A DNA stretch of 64,000 bases from Peltaster fructicola (lineage: Eukaryota > Ascomycota > Dothideomycetes): assembly GCA_001592805.2 (NCBI GenBank), contig CP051139.1, forward strand, positions 3,720,001 through 3,784,000. The letters are read 5' to 3'. Positions within the stretch are counted from its first letter, which is position 1; every line of letters begins with the position of its first letter. The position numbers and the translations under genes are program-made. A model generated the notes under the pieces. That model saw nothing but the letters and a program-made list of their open reading frames with translations, did not search any database and was not told the DNA's origin. Below are positions 20,434 to 31,315 of this stretch, piece by piece.

Positions 20434-21501
20434 TCACGCCATAGCCTTCTCGCCTATAGTCCAGCTCCTCAAGTCATTTCGTACCTCGAACTCGTCGAGC
20501 TCGCCATGAGCTTTGCGTGGTGGTGGTGGTGGATGCTGAGATCTTTTATGTTGTGAGTATTTGCTGTAGTTCCTTGCATGCATGTTATAGCCACTGCTAC
20601 CGCCCGCTCTGCTACCATGCTCTTTCTTATTGTCTCCTCCTACAAGATTTGGTGAAGATGAGCCGGATGCATGGTGGTCGTTGCGGTTGACAGCTCTTGG
20701 AGGGCCGTTCTTGCCCCAGCCATCACCTCCCGCGAATATATCTTCGATACATTCGTCCGCCTTGAGCTCGCCTGGCTGGCTCGCCCAATATGCAGCTAGT
20801 GTTCGTCTGTACATATCTTGCATCTCACCGACTTCTCTGCTGCTTGCACTGAGGTTCGGCAGTTCGATTCCGTCGACGCGCGCAGTGTCGCCGCCTGTGT
20901 GCGAAGCAACACCATGGGTGGTGGAAGCTGGTTCGGAAGAGGAGATGATGCCCGCGATACCACCAAATACTGGCGCTGTTTTCAACGGTGGTGCATAGTA
21001 GTCTTTCGTGCCCTCGACATGCCGCATGAATAAGCCCACCTTGAGCGTGCTGTTGATCTTGGAGTCTTGCATAAGATAACGACGTACGACACCGTCTGTG
21101 GGATCTGTGCCTGGTGCGTTAACAGGCGACTGTGGTGAAGTCGGTTCACTGGCTTCCACATATTCTGATAGATTGAGCTTGACATTGCCCAGGGTTATCC
21201 GTTCGCCACGACCAGAGCCCGAGTACTCTTGAAGGACTTCGAGCACGAGGTTGCACTCTTGCAGCATGCCATCTTTGCCTACCACAAGTCGCACTGGTAT
21301 CTGCTGATCATACTCATACTGCACACGATGATCGCGTATCGGGCACTTCTGCGTTCGGCCACGATGTTCGGCAGAGTTCGAGGAAGGTATGTGCCATTTG
21401 ACGAAGCTGCTCCCGGAGACCAGTGGCACGTTGTTGAGGTCGATGATGCGAATGGAGAGCTCGAATTTCGGTCGTCGCGACTTGGATACGAACGCCGCCA
21501 T
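20434..21501 (-). CDS. NT-C2 domain protein (EEIG1/EHBP1 N-terminal C2 type)
   Basis: The single-exon product has 355 residues. The first 170 form an N-terminal-type C2 domain: RPKFELSIRIIDLNNVPLVSG, SFVKWHIPSS, VQYEYDQQIPVRLVVGKDGM, CNLVLEVLQEY, ITLGNVKLNLSEYVE and a conserved VRRYLMQDSKINSTLKVGL. This domain type binds membranes or anchors proteins at endomembranes without the calcium site of classical C2 domains. The second half is low in complexity, with a helix around MQDMYRRTLAAYWASQPG that is conserved in fungal relatives, then a Ser/Gly/His-rich stretch with a proline run (PPPPPRK). It has no membrane span. The role in fungi is not established. Confidence 0.88.
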   Translation of the reverse strand: MAAFVSKSRRPKFELSIRIIDLNNVPLVSGSSFVKWHIPSSNSAEHRGRTQKCPIRDHRVQYEYDQQIPVRLVVGKDGMLQECNLVLEVLQEYSGSGRGERITLGNVKLNLSEYVEASEPTSPQSPVNAPGTDPTDGVVRRYLMQDSKINSTLKVGLFMRHVEGTKDYYAPPLKTAPVFGGIAGIISSSEPASTTHGVASHTGGDTARVDGIELPNLSASSREVGEMQDMYRRTLAAYWASQPGELKADECIEDIFAGGDGWGKNGPPRAVNRNDHHASGSSSPNLVGGDNKKEHGSRAGGSSGYNMHARNYSKYSQHKRSQHPPPPPRKAHGELDEFEVRNDLRSWTIGEKAMA

Positions 21502-22330
21502 GGCGAAAGGCTAGACTGAGCTGTGCTTAACGATGGAGCATGGTCGCGAGCGTGTTGTGAGAAATACAAAGAATGCCATCATAGCTCTTGCCCGCGAAGT
21601 CCGAGATATGATGTCGCAAGAGCTCGAGCACAACATCAACGTAATATCACATACATCTTGCTGCCGTCAACAAGGCCGCAGCAGCTCACCTTTTACCATC
21701 AGCGACCAGTGTGAATGTCAACATCATATATTGCATCGGTTTGAGTGATGCCCTCAAAACTTCATCAGGTCTGATTGTGAGGCTCTGCCACGTTAACCGA
21801 GAACAGCCACATGGACGATTCTCGATGACAGATGTGCAATCTCAGACAGGTCCACTTCCTCGAACCTTGTCCTGCCGTCGTCCTCATTACCCCAGGTCTA
21901 CTGTTTCGACGCGCAATCATGGCCGCCCTGATGCAGGCCAACGGCGTACAGCGTCTTCACGACCACGGGTTGCCGAAGTCCCAGCAAGCGCCTGATACAG
22001 ATGCGGATCATGCATTGCCACAGCAATAGCGTCTCCTCTTGCCCACAGAGACAAGTGCTAAACCGGTGCGTCGTAAGTCTCCCAGGGATGTCATCGATCA
22101 TTCCTTCATTTCAGCAATGTCCTAAACTATGGAGCCGAGGCCTTAGCTCAACATATAGTGTAGAGGGCTACCTCGGAGCCTCCTCTGTTATTGCTTAGGG
22201 AACGGTTCCGGTTATTTGCAAAGAGTACTTAACCAGGTAGCGCCCACCTTTGTCGTCTGCTCTCTTATCTGGGAGACACTCACACTCGTTCTGTACGACC
22301 ATTCCTTCGAAGCGAAGCAAGTCAGCCACA
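21502..22330. other. Divergent promoter region of the NT-C2 and cutinase-family genes
   Basis: About 830 bp; only short overlapping frames without protein character. I see no RNA gene or repeat. Confidence 0.4.
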
Positions 22331-23353
22331 ATGTTCTCCAAGGCAGTTTCAGCCCTTGCGGCTCTCGCTCTCCTTCGCACAGCCAGCGCCCAGTCCTCCT
22401 CCTCAACCTACTCGGCCGACCTGTCCACAAGCACAGCATGTCCATCGAAGGGAGGAGTGCACATCATTGTGGCGCGTGGCTCACTCGAGGCGCCTCCATA
22501 TGGCGTTCAGGTCGCCACCAAGGACAAGATTCTCGCCATGATCCCAGGTTCAACTGCGGATGGCACAATCGGATACCCAGACACCCTGACGGACTATATC
22601 AACTCTGAGACCAGCGGCGCCATCATCGCAAGAGGTCTCATCACCGACTACGTGTCTCGATGCCCTGGTCAACCACTGGTCTTGACTGGTTACTCACAAG
22701 GTGCGCACATCTTGGGTGATGCTCTGATCGGACAAGCCAACATCGCATTCCCACCGAATGCTTCTGTCGATGGAGCATTGCCAGACTCCACTTTAGCCCA
22801 GGTCGCAGCCCTCGTCTTCCTTGGAGACCCATCTTTCGTTCTGAACGAGACTTTCCTTGTCGGTAATGCAACCAAGAATGGTGTCTTCCCACGAAACAAC
22901 TCTGCACTGTTCGACAATACTGGTCTTTCATCCAGAGCTCAGACATACTGCGACTACGACGATGAGTTCTGCGCCAATGGAGCCAGTCTCGCTGTCCACG
23001 TCAGCTACCTTCCACGAGTCAGCGACTCCATCGTTGACTTTGTTGTCAAGTCCGTCGCAGCATGGTATGCAGCCAATCCATCAACTGGCAGCTCAAGCAG
23101 CGTCAGCTCCGGTGCTGTATCTGCAAGAGCTTCTGCATCTCAGGTGTCAGCATGCCGATCAGTGGCCTCTAAGACTGGTGTACGAACTGCATCGGCTACG
23201 GTATCGCGTGTCACCCAGAGCGCAACTCCAAGCTCTACAACATCACCGTCCACCGCAGTTTCCACTGGTGCTGCCTCAAGCTTCGCTATGGGCATGACTG
23301 TTGCTGCCGGCGCAGGTGCCGCAGTCGCTGGTCTCTTCGCCGCCCTACTGTAG
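22331..23353 (+). CDS. Secreted cutinase/acetylxylan esterase-family protein, GPI-anchored
   Basis: The product of 340 residues begins with a clear signal peptide (about 1-20, ending RTASAQ). A serine-hydrolase domain follows with GGVHIIVARGS, the nucleophile motif GYSQG (Ser122), an Asp in the YDDEFC loop and a histidine in SLAVHVSYL, the CE5 triad order. Paired cysteines fit the family disulfides. After about residue 255 comes a Ser/Thr/Ala stalk and a C-terminal hydrophobic tail ending FAALL, which predicts a GPI anchor. It probably de-esterifies cutin, suberin or polysaccharide acetates at the cell surface. The start at 22331 was chosen because the signal peptide begins there, 27 codons inside the longest frame. 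Confidence 0.92.
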   Translation: MFSKAVSALAALALLRTASAQSSSSTYSADLSTSTACPSKGGVHIIVARGSLEAPPYGVQVATKDKILAMIPGSTADGTIGYPDTLTDYINSETSGAIIARGLITDYVSRCPGQPLVLTGYSQGAHILGDALIGQANIAFPPNASVDGALPDSTLAQVAALVFLGDPSFVLNETFLVGNATKNGVFPRNNSALFDNTGLSSRAQTYCDYDDEFCANGASLAVHVSYLPRVSDSIVDFVVKSVAAWYAANPSTGSSSSVSSGAVSARASASQVSACRSVASKTGVRTASATVSRVTQSATPSSTTSPSTAVSTGAASSFAMGMTVAAGAGAAVAGLFAALL

Positions 23354-23414
23354 GTTGACATGAGGAGTCTGTATAAAATGGTCATGTCTTTGCATGAGGG
23401 ACGATCTCTGTGTA

Positions 23415-23420
23415 AATAAA
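23415..23420 (+). terminator. AATAAA-like polyadenylation signal
   Basis: AATAAA sits 62 bp after the stop of the cutinase-family gene, a usual distance for a fungal poly(A) positioning element. Confidence 0.4.
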
Positions 23421-23649
23421 TAATGCTCAAGTACTAATGGCAGCATGCAAACCTGCTGCGATCCCCGTTATATGATCGTCATCGGTCTTCATCATTGCAA
23501 TGTAGGCAAGCACGGTGTGTATGCATCCAGAACATTCGTTAAAGTTTGTCCACTCTCCGAGATCGTATGACAGGCCCGTCAAACAGAAGTTACACACACA
23601 ATCCTGAGTCAGCGCGACCTTCCACCAAGAACATCGACCCATATCGTCA

Positions 23650-24537
23650 ATGACCAGTTCAGTACAGCGTCCAAACCCTGTCAAGGTTCGTGTCGTGTGC
23701 ATCTCTGATACGCATGGTCACTCAACAGGCGAGGGGTTCAAGCTCCCTGCTGGAGATGTTCTCGTCGTTGCCGGGGATCTCACGAATCAAGGCAGTTTGC
23801 ACGAACTCAAAAAGGCAGCTCACTGGCTAGAGCAAGCAGATTTCGAGCACAAGATCATCACAGCTGGGAATCACGATCTCTCGCTGGATGTCAGGTATCA
23901 AGCAAAGCATGCTGAAGGCTGGAATGTGACACCAGTAGCAGCAGAAGAGTGTCGACAGCTCATACGAAACATACCTGGCGTCACATACCTGGAGCACAAT
24001 GATTGTACACTCCAGATCAAAGGACATTCGTTGAGAGTGTTCGGCTCTCCATACTCAGTTGACAGAGGCAAGCAGAACTGGGCATTCCAATACAGTGCAG
24101 AGGACGCACACGTGACTTGGACGGCCATACCTACAAACACCAACATCCTCATCACGCATACACCTCCAGCCGGCGTGCTTGACAACAGCACACACTGGAT
24201 CGATGGCGGGTGTCCGTCTCTGCTTGCAAAAGTGAGCGCGGTCAGACCTCTACTCCATGTCTTCGGACATCATCACGAAGGGCGAGGAGCATGCATCTTG
24301 AAGTGGGATGAGAAGGACGAGCTGACTGTCACGAAATGGTCAGACCCGGGAGAAGGAAATCGGAAGCAGTCCCTCCTGGATCTGACACGTACCTTGCACG
24401 AGCAGGAATCGGGGAAGAGGTACACTGCTGCCGTCAATGCAAGCATTATGAGAACGAGCTGGTCAAGATCTGCGACAATGGGGTTCAACAAGCCTATTGT
24501 CGTAGACCTAAACATTGACCACTTCGCTTGCAACTGA
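23650..24537 (+). CDS. Calcineurin-like metallophosphoesterase
   Basis: The single-exon product has 295 residues and carries the full two-metal phosphoesterase set: D20 and H22 in ISDTHGH, GDLTNQG, AGNHDLSLD, LITHTPP and the final GHHHEGRG. Its short form and the order of motifs match the MPPED1/2-like group of fungi and animals, which act on small phosphoesters such as cyclic nucleotides. There is no signal peptide or membrane span, so a cytosolic location is likely. The closing 60 residues are less conserved. The start is the first methionine and gives the usual distance of about 20 residues to the first metal aspartate. Confidence 0.9.
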   Translation: MTSSVQRPNPVKVRVVCISDTHGHSTGEGFKLPAGDVLVVAGDLTNQGSLHELKKAAHWLEQADFEHKIITAGNHDLSLDVRYQAKHAEGWNVTPVAAEECRQLIRNIPGVTYLEHNDCTLQIKGHSLRVFGSPYSVDRGKQNWAFQYSAEDAHVTWTAIPTNTNILITHTPPAGVLDNSTHWIDGGCPSLLAKVSAVRPLLHVFGHHHEGRGACILKWDEKDELTVTKWSDPGEGNRKQSLLDLTRTLHEQESGKRYTAAVNASIMRTSWSRSATMGFNKPIVVDLNIDHFACN

Positions 24538-26210
24538 CGCATATATCGCTGATCTGCGAGAAAATGGCAGCCCAACTATCACTCCGAGCATCGGTCCTAA
24601 TCGGTCACCATGAGCTACACATGCTTCGCCAATCGCTCGCTCGACGGTCCTGCGATGTAGCACGTCACTCTGCCGCGTGCTACGGATGCACATCATCGGC
24701 GTCGTCATTTGAAAACACCTACAAGTGCTAATCACAGGATGCAGAGACAGAGAGGCACATGAAGATCGTCTGAACAGGAGTGATCGACGTCCACGCGCGA
24801 TTTGCGTGCCCGCACCTAAAGAACAAGTGTGCACGCTGACTTATGTCAGATGAGGTACATCTTGCCCACTGCCTACACCACGCAGGGTTGTAAGCGCTGA
24901 TGCAACACGGCTGCAGCAAACCCACAGCAGTCGTCCCGTCACTCCACAGCAGGTGATCTGACTTACAGCTGAGGCGTAAGTTGTCGTCGTCCCAGCGACG
25001 AAGCGACGCTCGAAGCGCCCATAGTAAGGTGCTACGAAGCGTTGATTGGACAGCCACACCCTGGTGACACAGAAGCTGGGTCTTGGTGCTGCGTGTGACG
25101 AATGGCACAGCTCTTCGTGGGTGCCCAGCCCAAAGCCATGTATAGTATTCCCCTCTTTGCGAAAGGACGGTTCTGTTGGACTCAGCCAATGTGCTGAGAG
25201 CAAGGCTGCATCTCAGCATTGAGGTCGGCCAGGGAATAGGGAGGGCGAGTGAGGAAAGTAGAGGACTGCTTGCTGGTCCGAAACTCGCCTCGGGATGCAA
25301 TTCTACCAGCGAGAGGTAGCTGATCGGGCGATGGTCCCTGAAAGGAGACTTGATGCGTGGACAGGCAAATGCTTTTAGGCCAAGAAAGTGTATTCAATGT
25401 AGAGCGCGAGCCAGCAAGCTCCTTGACAAGGCCTTCTCTCCGTGACCGTGGAAGGATCCCATTGCGTTGCAGTCACATTGTCCTGCTCCTCGATCCTCTC
25501 TCCCTCGTCCTGTCGACCACAAGACTCTGGCTCCTTCAAGATCCATCTGGAACGTCGGAGCATACATCATCGGCCAAGCGACACCAGAGACGCATCCCGC
25601 TACTTCTTTCACTCGAAGCCACAGTGCTGCTAGCTAGGCGCTGCGCTGGCCCATCCCGCGAAGTCCTGATCGCCAGACGGGCATCAATACATTCACCTAC
25701 CGATCCTGCTTCATCCATCGTTGTCGCAACGCCTCGTGACGTGCATCCTTTCTCGGGCTCAGCGGCGGCCGTTCGCTCAATCCAAATATCGAGCCTTCAG
25801 CTTGTCATCAACAAAGCTCATCCCGAACAACTCGTCTTCTCCGTCGTTCCATGCAGTGACGTAGCCTGATCTGGTTGGGTCGACAGAAGGCAACTTAATC
25901 GGAAGCGGTTTAGCACCGCTTGGTGTCGGTCAGAAAGAGAGAGTCCCTATACTTCACCTCGCCTTCAGTTCTGAACGAGATCAACCTTCTGACGTGCGCT
26001 GACGGTCGGTGTGACGGCTCTTGACCGCAGTACAAGCCCGACCTCTTTCGATTTATATCGACAACGGTGGCGCTCGGCCACGCAGCTGGCTCTATACTCT
26101 TCGACATCTTCACTGAACGTCGAGACTGGCTGTATGGCCCAAAGACACAAACTTGCCACTCACCGCAACTTCATCGCACTGGGTCAGCTCTGTAGCAACC
26201 CGCCAACAGC
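24538..26210. other. 1.7-kb region without a recognisable gene
   Basis: Two open frames longer than 150 codons occur here (24728..25300 minus, 25357..25869 plus), but both lack domain or conserved-protein character. The part just before 26211 is probably promoter and 5' leader of the J-domain gene. No tRNA-like fold or repeat was seen. Confidence 0.4.
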
Positions 26211-27959
26211 ATGACATCCACAGTCCAAGACGATCCATATCTCGCACTAGGCCTCACCAAAGATGCCACAGCTGCAGCGATCAAAACTGCTTACAGGAAG
26301 CTCGTCTTGAAGCACCACCCTGACAAGGTACAGGACGAAGCACAGAAGCAGACTGCTGCAGACCTCTTTCACAAGGTTCAATCGGCATGGGAGAAGATCG
26401 GCGACGAAGAGAAGAGGTCACGATACGATGCTAAAGCTCATCTAGACTCGCTTCGAAAAGAGGCGGAAAGAGACAGACAATTCACTGGTGCTCGATTTTC
26501 TGACATGCGACAGCCACCCTACCATGCCGCCGAGACTAGATCGCATCAAACTCCTCGCGATATGGACAGGGCAGGAGGGTATCGCACAGAAGAGATCAGG
26601 CCGCAAGGCGCAGGGGACTACTTTGGTGAGCACAGATCAAGCGAACGACGTGACTACGATTCTCAGCCCGAACGATCTCGCCGCACACCTCCACGGGATG
26701 ATCGACGTAGCAAGATGACACGGCAGGACTCGAAGCAGTCGGACAAGGAAGCGGAACGTCAGAGACAGCGAGAGAAGGTCCGGTTGTCGACGAAGGCCAC
26801 TGCTCGAGACCGCGACTACAAGTACTCGTCATACAACTCACGGCCTGAAGTTGAGTCTGGCAGCGACTCTGATCAGTACGCTTCACAGCGTCGTCGAAGT
26901 TCGAAGGAAGACGATCATCGGACGCACGAAAGGACGTTCGAAAGAAGACGCTCAGAAGATACTGGTCGCTACGACGAGCGCCTACAGAGGCAAACAGATG
27001 GCGTCAAGGAATACATTGACCGCATGTCAAGACGCCAGCAATCAGACCCTCTCAGACGGACCTCACCTTCACGCGTCTCATCTCGTGACAATACAGAATA
27101 TATCAAGGACTCCAGCGGCAGACCTGTTCAGTTCCGACGAGGCTCAGGACGGCCTAAAACCTCGCGCGACGACGTCGACACTTCCCGAAGAGCAAGACGT
27201 GAAGCTGAGAGATCAGGCGGTGAGTCTGATGACCACATCCGCAGGCCTCCTGGATTGTCACAAGCCAAATCGGCGCCAAACGACATATACTTGCCTTACG
27301 ACAAGCCTCGTGCGAATTCGGCACAACTTAGCAGCGAGCAGATGAGAGACTTCATAGCTGGTCCGATGAAACGTGCTGACAGCATGCCAATGCAGGGCTC
27401 TCGTCGTGACGAGACTCACAAGCCTCCACGGTCTTCACACCTTCGACAAACGCAGTTCAGCGACGACTACGATGTGAGAAAGCCATCCTCGACATATCCT
27501 AGTCCTTCCAGCCGATCACCCAAGAAAGAGTATGCTGATGATTTCGAGAAAGCCACGCCTGATGGTTATGTCATCGAGACACGAGAGCCCAGTCGCAGGA
27601 TGACTCGCTCGCCTGAACCAATACGCGAGAAGACACGAACTTCCTCGCGTCAAGTTCCTCCTCCCATCAACACACGTTATGTGTACACTGATCAAGGTGT
27701 CGAACCTCTCTCGTCTTCGAGACCGAAGCTATCACGCGAAGGAAGCAGTCGCAAGGACTCATATCTCTTTGGCGAGGTACCGTCTTCTGCATCGCCACGA
27801 GAACGCCAGGCATATTCGGGTCCCGAGAGTGCCAAGTACCACGAGGTCAGGCCTGACTACAAGATGCACTCGGCCTACTCGAGTCGACGAGGCGAGAACA
27901 GGTCACCAAGTTACTATCGTGGCAGCAGCTTCAGCACCGTCAATCCTATGTCGGCATGA
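26211..27959 (+). CDS. J-domain (DnaJ-like) protein with long charged tail
   Basis: The single-exon product has 582 residues. The J-domain spans about 8-70, with YLALGLTKDATAAAIKTAYR, the HPD tripeptide at 36-38 and a QSAWEKIGDEEKRSRYD end, so it should stimulate an Hsp70. The remaining 500 residues are dominated by Arg, Ser, Asp, Glu and Pro without Gly/Phe or zinc-finger regions, i.e. a class C J-protein. The tail has many RRxS motifs and resembles disordered nuclear RS/RD proteins; a nuclear role is inference only. There is no membrane segment. The start places the J-domain at its usual N-terminal location. Confidence 0.88.
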   Translation: MTSTVQDDPYLALGLTKDATAAAIKTAYRKLVLKHHPDKVQDEAQKQTAADLFHKVQSAWEKIGDEEKRSRYDAKAHLDSLRKEAERDRQFTGARFSDMRQPPYHAAETRSHQTPRDMDRAGGYRTEEIRPQGAGDYFGEHRSSERRDYDSQPERSRRTPPRDDRRSKMTRQDSKQSDKEAERQRQREKVRLSTKATARDRDYKYSSYNSRPEVESGSDSDQYASQRRRSSKEDDHRTHERTFERRRSEDTGRYDERLQRQTDGVKEYIDRMSRRQQSDPLRRTSPSRVSSRDNTEYIKDSSGRPVQFRRGSGRPKTSRDDVDTSRRARREAERSGGESDDHIRRPPGLSQAKSAPNDIYLPYDKPRANSAQLSSEQMRDFIAGPMKRADSMPMQGSRRDETHKPPRSSHLRQTQFSDDYDVRKPSSTYPSPSSRSPKKEYADDFEKATPDGYVIETREPSRRMTRSPEPIREKTRTSSRQVPPPINTRYVYTDQGVEPLSSSRPKLSREGSSRKDSYLFGEVPSSASPRERQAYSGPESAKYHEVRPDYKMHSAYSSRRGENRSPSYYRGSSFSTVNPMSA

Positions 27960-28250
27960 GCCTGAGACATTGGCAGCGTTCTTCTTGTTATTGCACAGAG
28001 ATCAGGGTTTGCTATCTGTGTCCTCGATTTGCTGATCATCTAATGCCCTTCATGAGCCACATGTATCGCCCTGTTGGCGATCGTGATATATTACGAATAG
28101 GAACGAAAACACGACTTCATCTTGGCAAACATGGGTTCTACTGCACGCTGTGATCTTTTTCCTTGTAAATGATGTGGTCCGTAGGTATATCCGGACTTAA
28201 GTGGTGTTTTGACGTCCGTTGCTCCATCACAATGACAACATCTGGAGAAT

Positions 28251-28259
28251 TATATATAA
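28251..28259 (+). promoter_or_regulatory. Candidate TATA box of the GST gene at 28383
   Basis: TATATATAA lies 132 bp upstream of the start codon on the coding strand, matching the TATAWAWR consensus. It is a typical position and fits an inducible detoxification gene. Confidence 0.5.
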
Positions 28260-28382
28260 TGTCTAGATCTTTCTGCCTGTGATCATCGACCTTCCACTAT
28301 CGTTCTTTCCCAAGTCTCCGCTTGCCAATCAAAGCTTACTCTCAAGGTCCTTTGAAGCCATACTGCTGCCTCTTGTACAGTC

Positions 28383-29183
28383 ATGGCTCCAGTAACGAGC
28401 GATCCGCACTCTCATCCAGAATATGAGCTGCTATACCACCCACAGATTCCTGGCAGAGGCGAGTTCATACGACTTGCTTTCGAAGCGGTCGGCGTCAGCT
28501 ACACAGACGTGGCGAACGACAAGAAAGACGGTTATAGCGAGGTACAGAGCATCTGTATGAATGATGAGATCAACAGCAGCGATGGGAATCCGCCCATCTT
28601 AGCACCACCAGCTCTACGCGTACCGGGCGCTGGACCTGACGGCACAGCCCTGATCCTTGCCCAGACGCCGAATATACTCTTTTATCTGGGTGAAAAGCTA
28701 GGCTTGGTCTCAACTGCCGAAGCTGACAAGTACCACACTTATCAGCTCGTACTCACCGCTCTCGATCTCAACAACGAAATCCATGACAGCCATCATCCGA
28801 TCGCTCCAAGTGCCTATTACGAAGATCAGTCAGCAGAGGCACTAAAGAAAGCCGCTGATGTCCGCAATGCCAGACTTCCCAAGTTCTTCTCCTACTTTGA
28901 GCGCTCGCTTCAGCACAATCACACCAACGGAGGCGGCAAATTCCTCATAGGTGGTCGGTTGAGTATTGCTGACACTACAGTGTGGCAGGTGTTGGATGGG
29001 GCATACTTTGCTTTTCCGAATGAGATGGCGGCGAGGAAGGCAGAATATCCCGAGCTTCTAGATACGTTCTACAACAGTGTCAAGCAGGAGCCACATCTCA
29101 AGCAATATCTGGCTAGTGGACGGAGGCGCGCCTACGGCATGGGTGTCTTCAGACATTATCCCGAACTTGATCGACAAGCCTAG
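28383..29183 (+). CDS. Glutathione S-transferase, sigma/alpha-like
   Basis: The single-exon product has 266 residues. The N-domain begins ELLYHPQIPGRGEFIRLAFE, a pattern of sigma/alpha/mu-like GSTs with a Tyr early in the first strand, followed by GVSYTDV. The segment usually holding the cis-proline is PPALRVPG, and AQTPNILFYLGEKLGL gives the glutathione-contact helix. The C-domain has NNEIHDSHHPI, a helix with ARLPKFFSYFERSL, GGRLSIADTTVWQVLDG (N-capping box) and a closing helix. The glutathione-loop insert (MNDEINSSDGNPPIL) is longer than in animal sigma GSTs. Expected activity is conjugation of electrophiles in the cytosol. A TATA-like box stands 132 bp upstream. Confidence 0.88.
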   Translation: MAPVTSDPHSHPEYELLYHPQIPGRGEFIRLAFEAVGVSYTDVANDKKDGYSEVQSICMNDEINSSDGNPPILAPPALRVPGAGPDGTALILAQTPNILFYLGEKLGLVSTAEADKYHTYQLVLTALDLNNEIHDSHHPIAPSAYYEDQSAEALKKAADVRNARLPKFFSYFERSLQHNHTNGGGKFLIGGRLSIADTTVWQVLDGAYFAFPNEMAARKAEYPELLDTFYNSVKQEPHLKQYLASGRRRAYGMGVFRHYPELDRQA

Positions 29184-30013
29184 AAGACTTACTGGCTGAT
29201 CGCACGATGTCCCGAGTAAGCCTCCCATTGCTCAACGAGGTGTGCAAGGCATTACAACACGGTATGCATCTGGCCGGGCCCCATACATCTATATGCTCGA
29301 TGACCAGGCGATGCTCACCTATACTACCTACGGCGCTGCTCGAAGCCAATGTAACATCGTTGCGAAGCTGCATCTCGTGCTACACAAGGCCACAGCATAA
29401 TCAAATACATTGACAGGCATTAATTAAAGCAAGCAATATCAGCAGATATGCTGAGGACAACCTCACTTTGGCACAGCAATCTCACACACACCCATGGCCA
29501 TACCGGAATGGATGTCCATCGTTAGGCGAACTCAAGAATGCATCCAGATGCCCAACACCATCAAACCCTGGTGAACGTCCACGTGTCGTAGGACTCAGCA
29601 CCGACGGACTGTTTATTTGCACCAGCACGCAAAGATCTCATTGCTTATGAGCTGGAAATGGTCATTGACAACCTCCACCTTATTGGTCAAAACCTTGCCA
29701 ATATCCCTTGCATTCTTTGCCGATTTCGTGACACAACTCCGTTGGCACATCCCAGCCCTTACATCAAATACACGGGACGAGTCGTGTGCTCGTGCAGCCA
29801 AATCAATTCATTCCTCTCAATATCGATCTAGCCCTGTGTCGGTGAATCCTGCATATCATCATCCATTACATGACAACGATCGCCTTGATCAGCGACCTTT
29901 TACAGTATATTTGATGGTGCTAGGCTACTGGTAGGTCACGGCGAATCTCCTCACTGTTCTATGCATTCATCCTTACCTCTTACCTCTTCACCCTTTCCAA
30001 CCCCTCTGAGAGT
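29184..30013. other. Intergenic region
   Basis: About 830 bp with only short unsupported frames. Pyrimidine-rich sequence just before 30014 is probably 5' leader of the next gene. Confidence 0.4.
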
Positions 30014-30967
30014 ATGGAGCCTTTCGGGAGGTATGAACATGTCGAGCGCCAAGAAGAGCCAGAAGAACAATGGATACCAGCAAAAGCAGAACCAAATGTC
30101 TTCAACGACATGATGGTCAGGTTTGCCATGCCGGCAGAAGACGACTGGCTATGGCAATCAACCACAACATCTTTACTGCAGCCGCCGGATCACCAATCAC
30201 AATACTTGACAGACCCAGCACACAGGTTCCCCGAAGTCGCCACTGGCCATCAAAACCACAGCCCAGGCTTTGGTACACATTCAGCAGCGCAGTGGTTACA
30301 GAGGCAGCAGCAGGAGCAGCAACATTCGTCTTTACATTCGTACAACCAGGATCCATACCACCACCATGCCGTATCTTTGCAAGCGCCAGTTCAACAGATC
30401 TACTCACAATGTCCTCCTTCGTCATCGGGTCAGGCATCTGCTGGTGCTGAAGATACCGAGTCCACTCAACCGCCCTTGGCCATTCCGTGGCCAGATGTCT
30501 TCGCATCAACAAGGGCCGCACATCAGGATCCGCCGATGGACTCACGAGAGGGACAAACACCACAGCGAAAAGCCCAGAGATCGGCCGAAGATCTTTACAC
30601 ACCGCACTGGGTCCGTGGCAACGGCACCCAGCGTGAAGGTTGGTGTGGTTGGTGCTGTGCATGGTTCACCCTCCGAGACTCAACGTACTGGTATCACATG
30701 CACTACAGTCATGGCATCTCACAGATCGACGGCAAACACCTGCCAGCACCTGCTGGCTTCCGGACGTTCTGCGAATCTGCAGAATGGGAAGTGAAGTGCG
30801 GTCGTTGCAACAGGTGGATGCCGTTGCCTCCTGGAGATCGATGGAACACTGCGTACTTCCGGCACACATACAAGTGCTACTTCAAGTCATCAGACTTGTC
30901 GAATCCGTCTTCACCAGCAAAGACCGTACGGTCTCCAGCACGGCGGACAACGTCAAACATGCTTTGA
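30014..30967 (+). CDS. Rua1-type zinc-binding domain protein (putative transcription factor)
   Basis: The single-exon product has 317 residues. Residues 1-190 are Gln/His/Ser/Pro-rich and look disordered. Residues about 194-290 match the C-terminal domain of Rua1, the Ustilago regulator of glycolipid synthesis: YTPHWVRGNGTQREGWCGWC, DSTYWYHMHYSHGIS, KCGRCNRWMPLP and YFRHTYKC. The Cys-x2-Cys with distal His pairs suggest two zinc sites of C2H2-like form. The protein is therefore a candidate DNA-binding regulator; its targets are unknown and no secondary-metabolite cluster is visible beside it. The frame is intact to a basic tail (RSPARRTTSNML). Confidence 0.8.
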   Translation: MEPFGRYEHVERQEEPEEQWIPAKAEPNVFNDMMVRFAMPAEDDWLWQSTTTSLLQPPDHQSQYLTDPAHRFPEVATGHQNHSPGFGTHSAAQWLQRQQQEQQHSSLHSYNQDPYHHHAVSLQAPVQQIYSQCPPSSSGQASAGAEDTESTQPPLAIPWPDVFASTRAAHQDPPMDSREGQTPQRKAQRSAEDLYTPHWVRGNGTQREGWCGWCCAWFTLRDSTYWYHMHYSHGISQIDGKHLPAPAGFRTFCESAEWEVKCGRCNRWMPLPPGDRWNTAYFRHTYKCYFKSSDLSNPSSPAKTVRSPARRTTSNML

Positions 30968-31315
30968 AGGGCGAGGTAGATCACTAGAAGCAAGACAATT
31001 GATACAAAGGAGTGACTTGTATTCGTAAGGCCGTTACTTATTTCCATCTCTCGGGACTTATCCTCGAGATTTGCAGCTACGCTGTCGTAAGCAGAAACTA
31101 ATTGAAAAAAACCCAATGATGAAGCCCATGTCCTGAAAGGTGACCGAAAACTTGGAGGCCACAAAAGGAGAAGCTGCGCGCACAGCGCACAATCCATTGA
31201 CAGCTCGTAGCACGAGCATTTTGAAATGTCAACGCATACGGTGGTAGTCTCCAGGTTGAATGCATTGGTTTAGGAGAGAAGTGAAATAGGCCGTAATCGA
31301 TGAGACGCAATCATA
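30968..31315. other. Convergent intergenic region
   Basis: About 350 bp between the stops of two convergent genes, AT-richer than the flanks. It should hold both 3' ends. Confidence 0.4.

Noticed and set aside
24728-25869. Two open frames of 190 and 170 codons on opposite strands
   Set aside because: Cys/Ser/Leu/Arg-rich like random frames, no motif, and no splice-linked extension.
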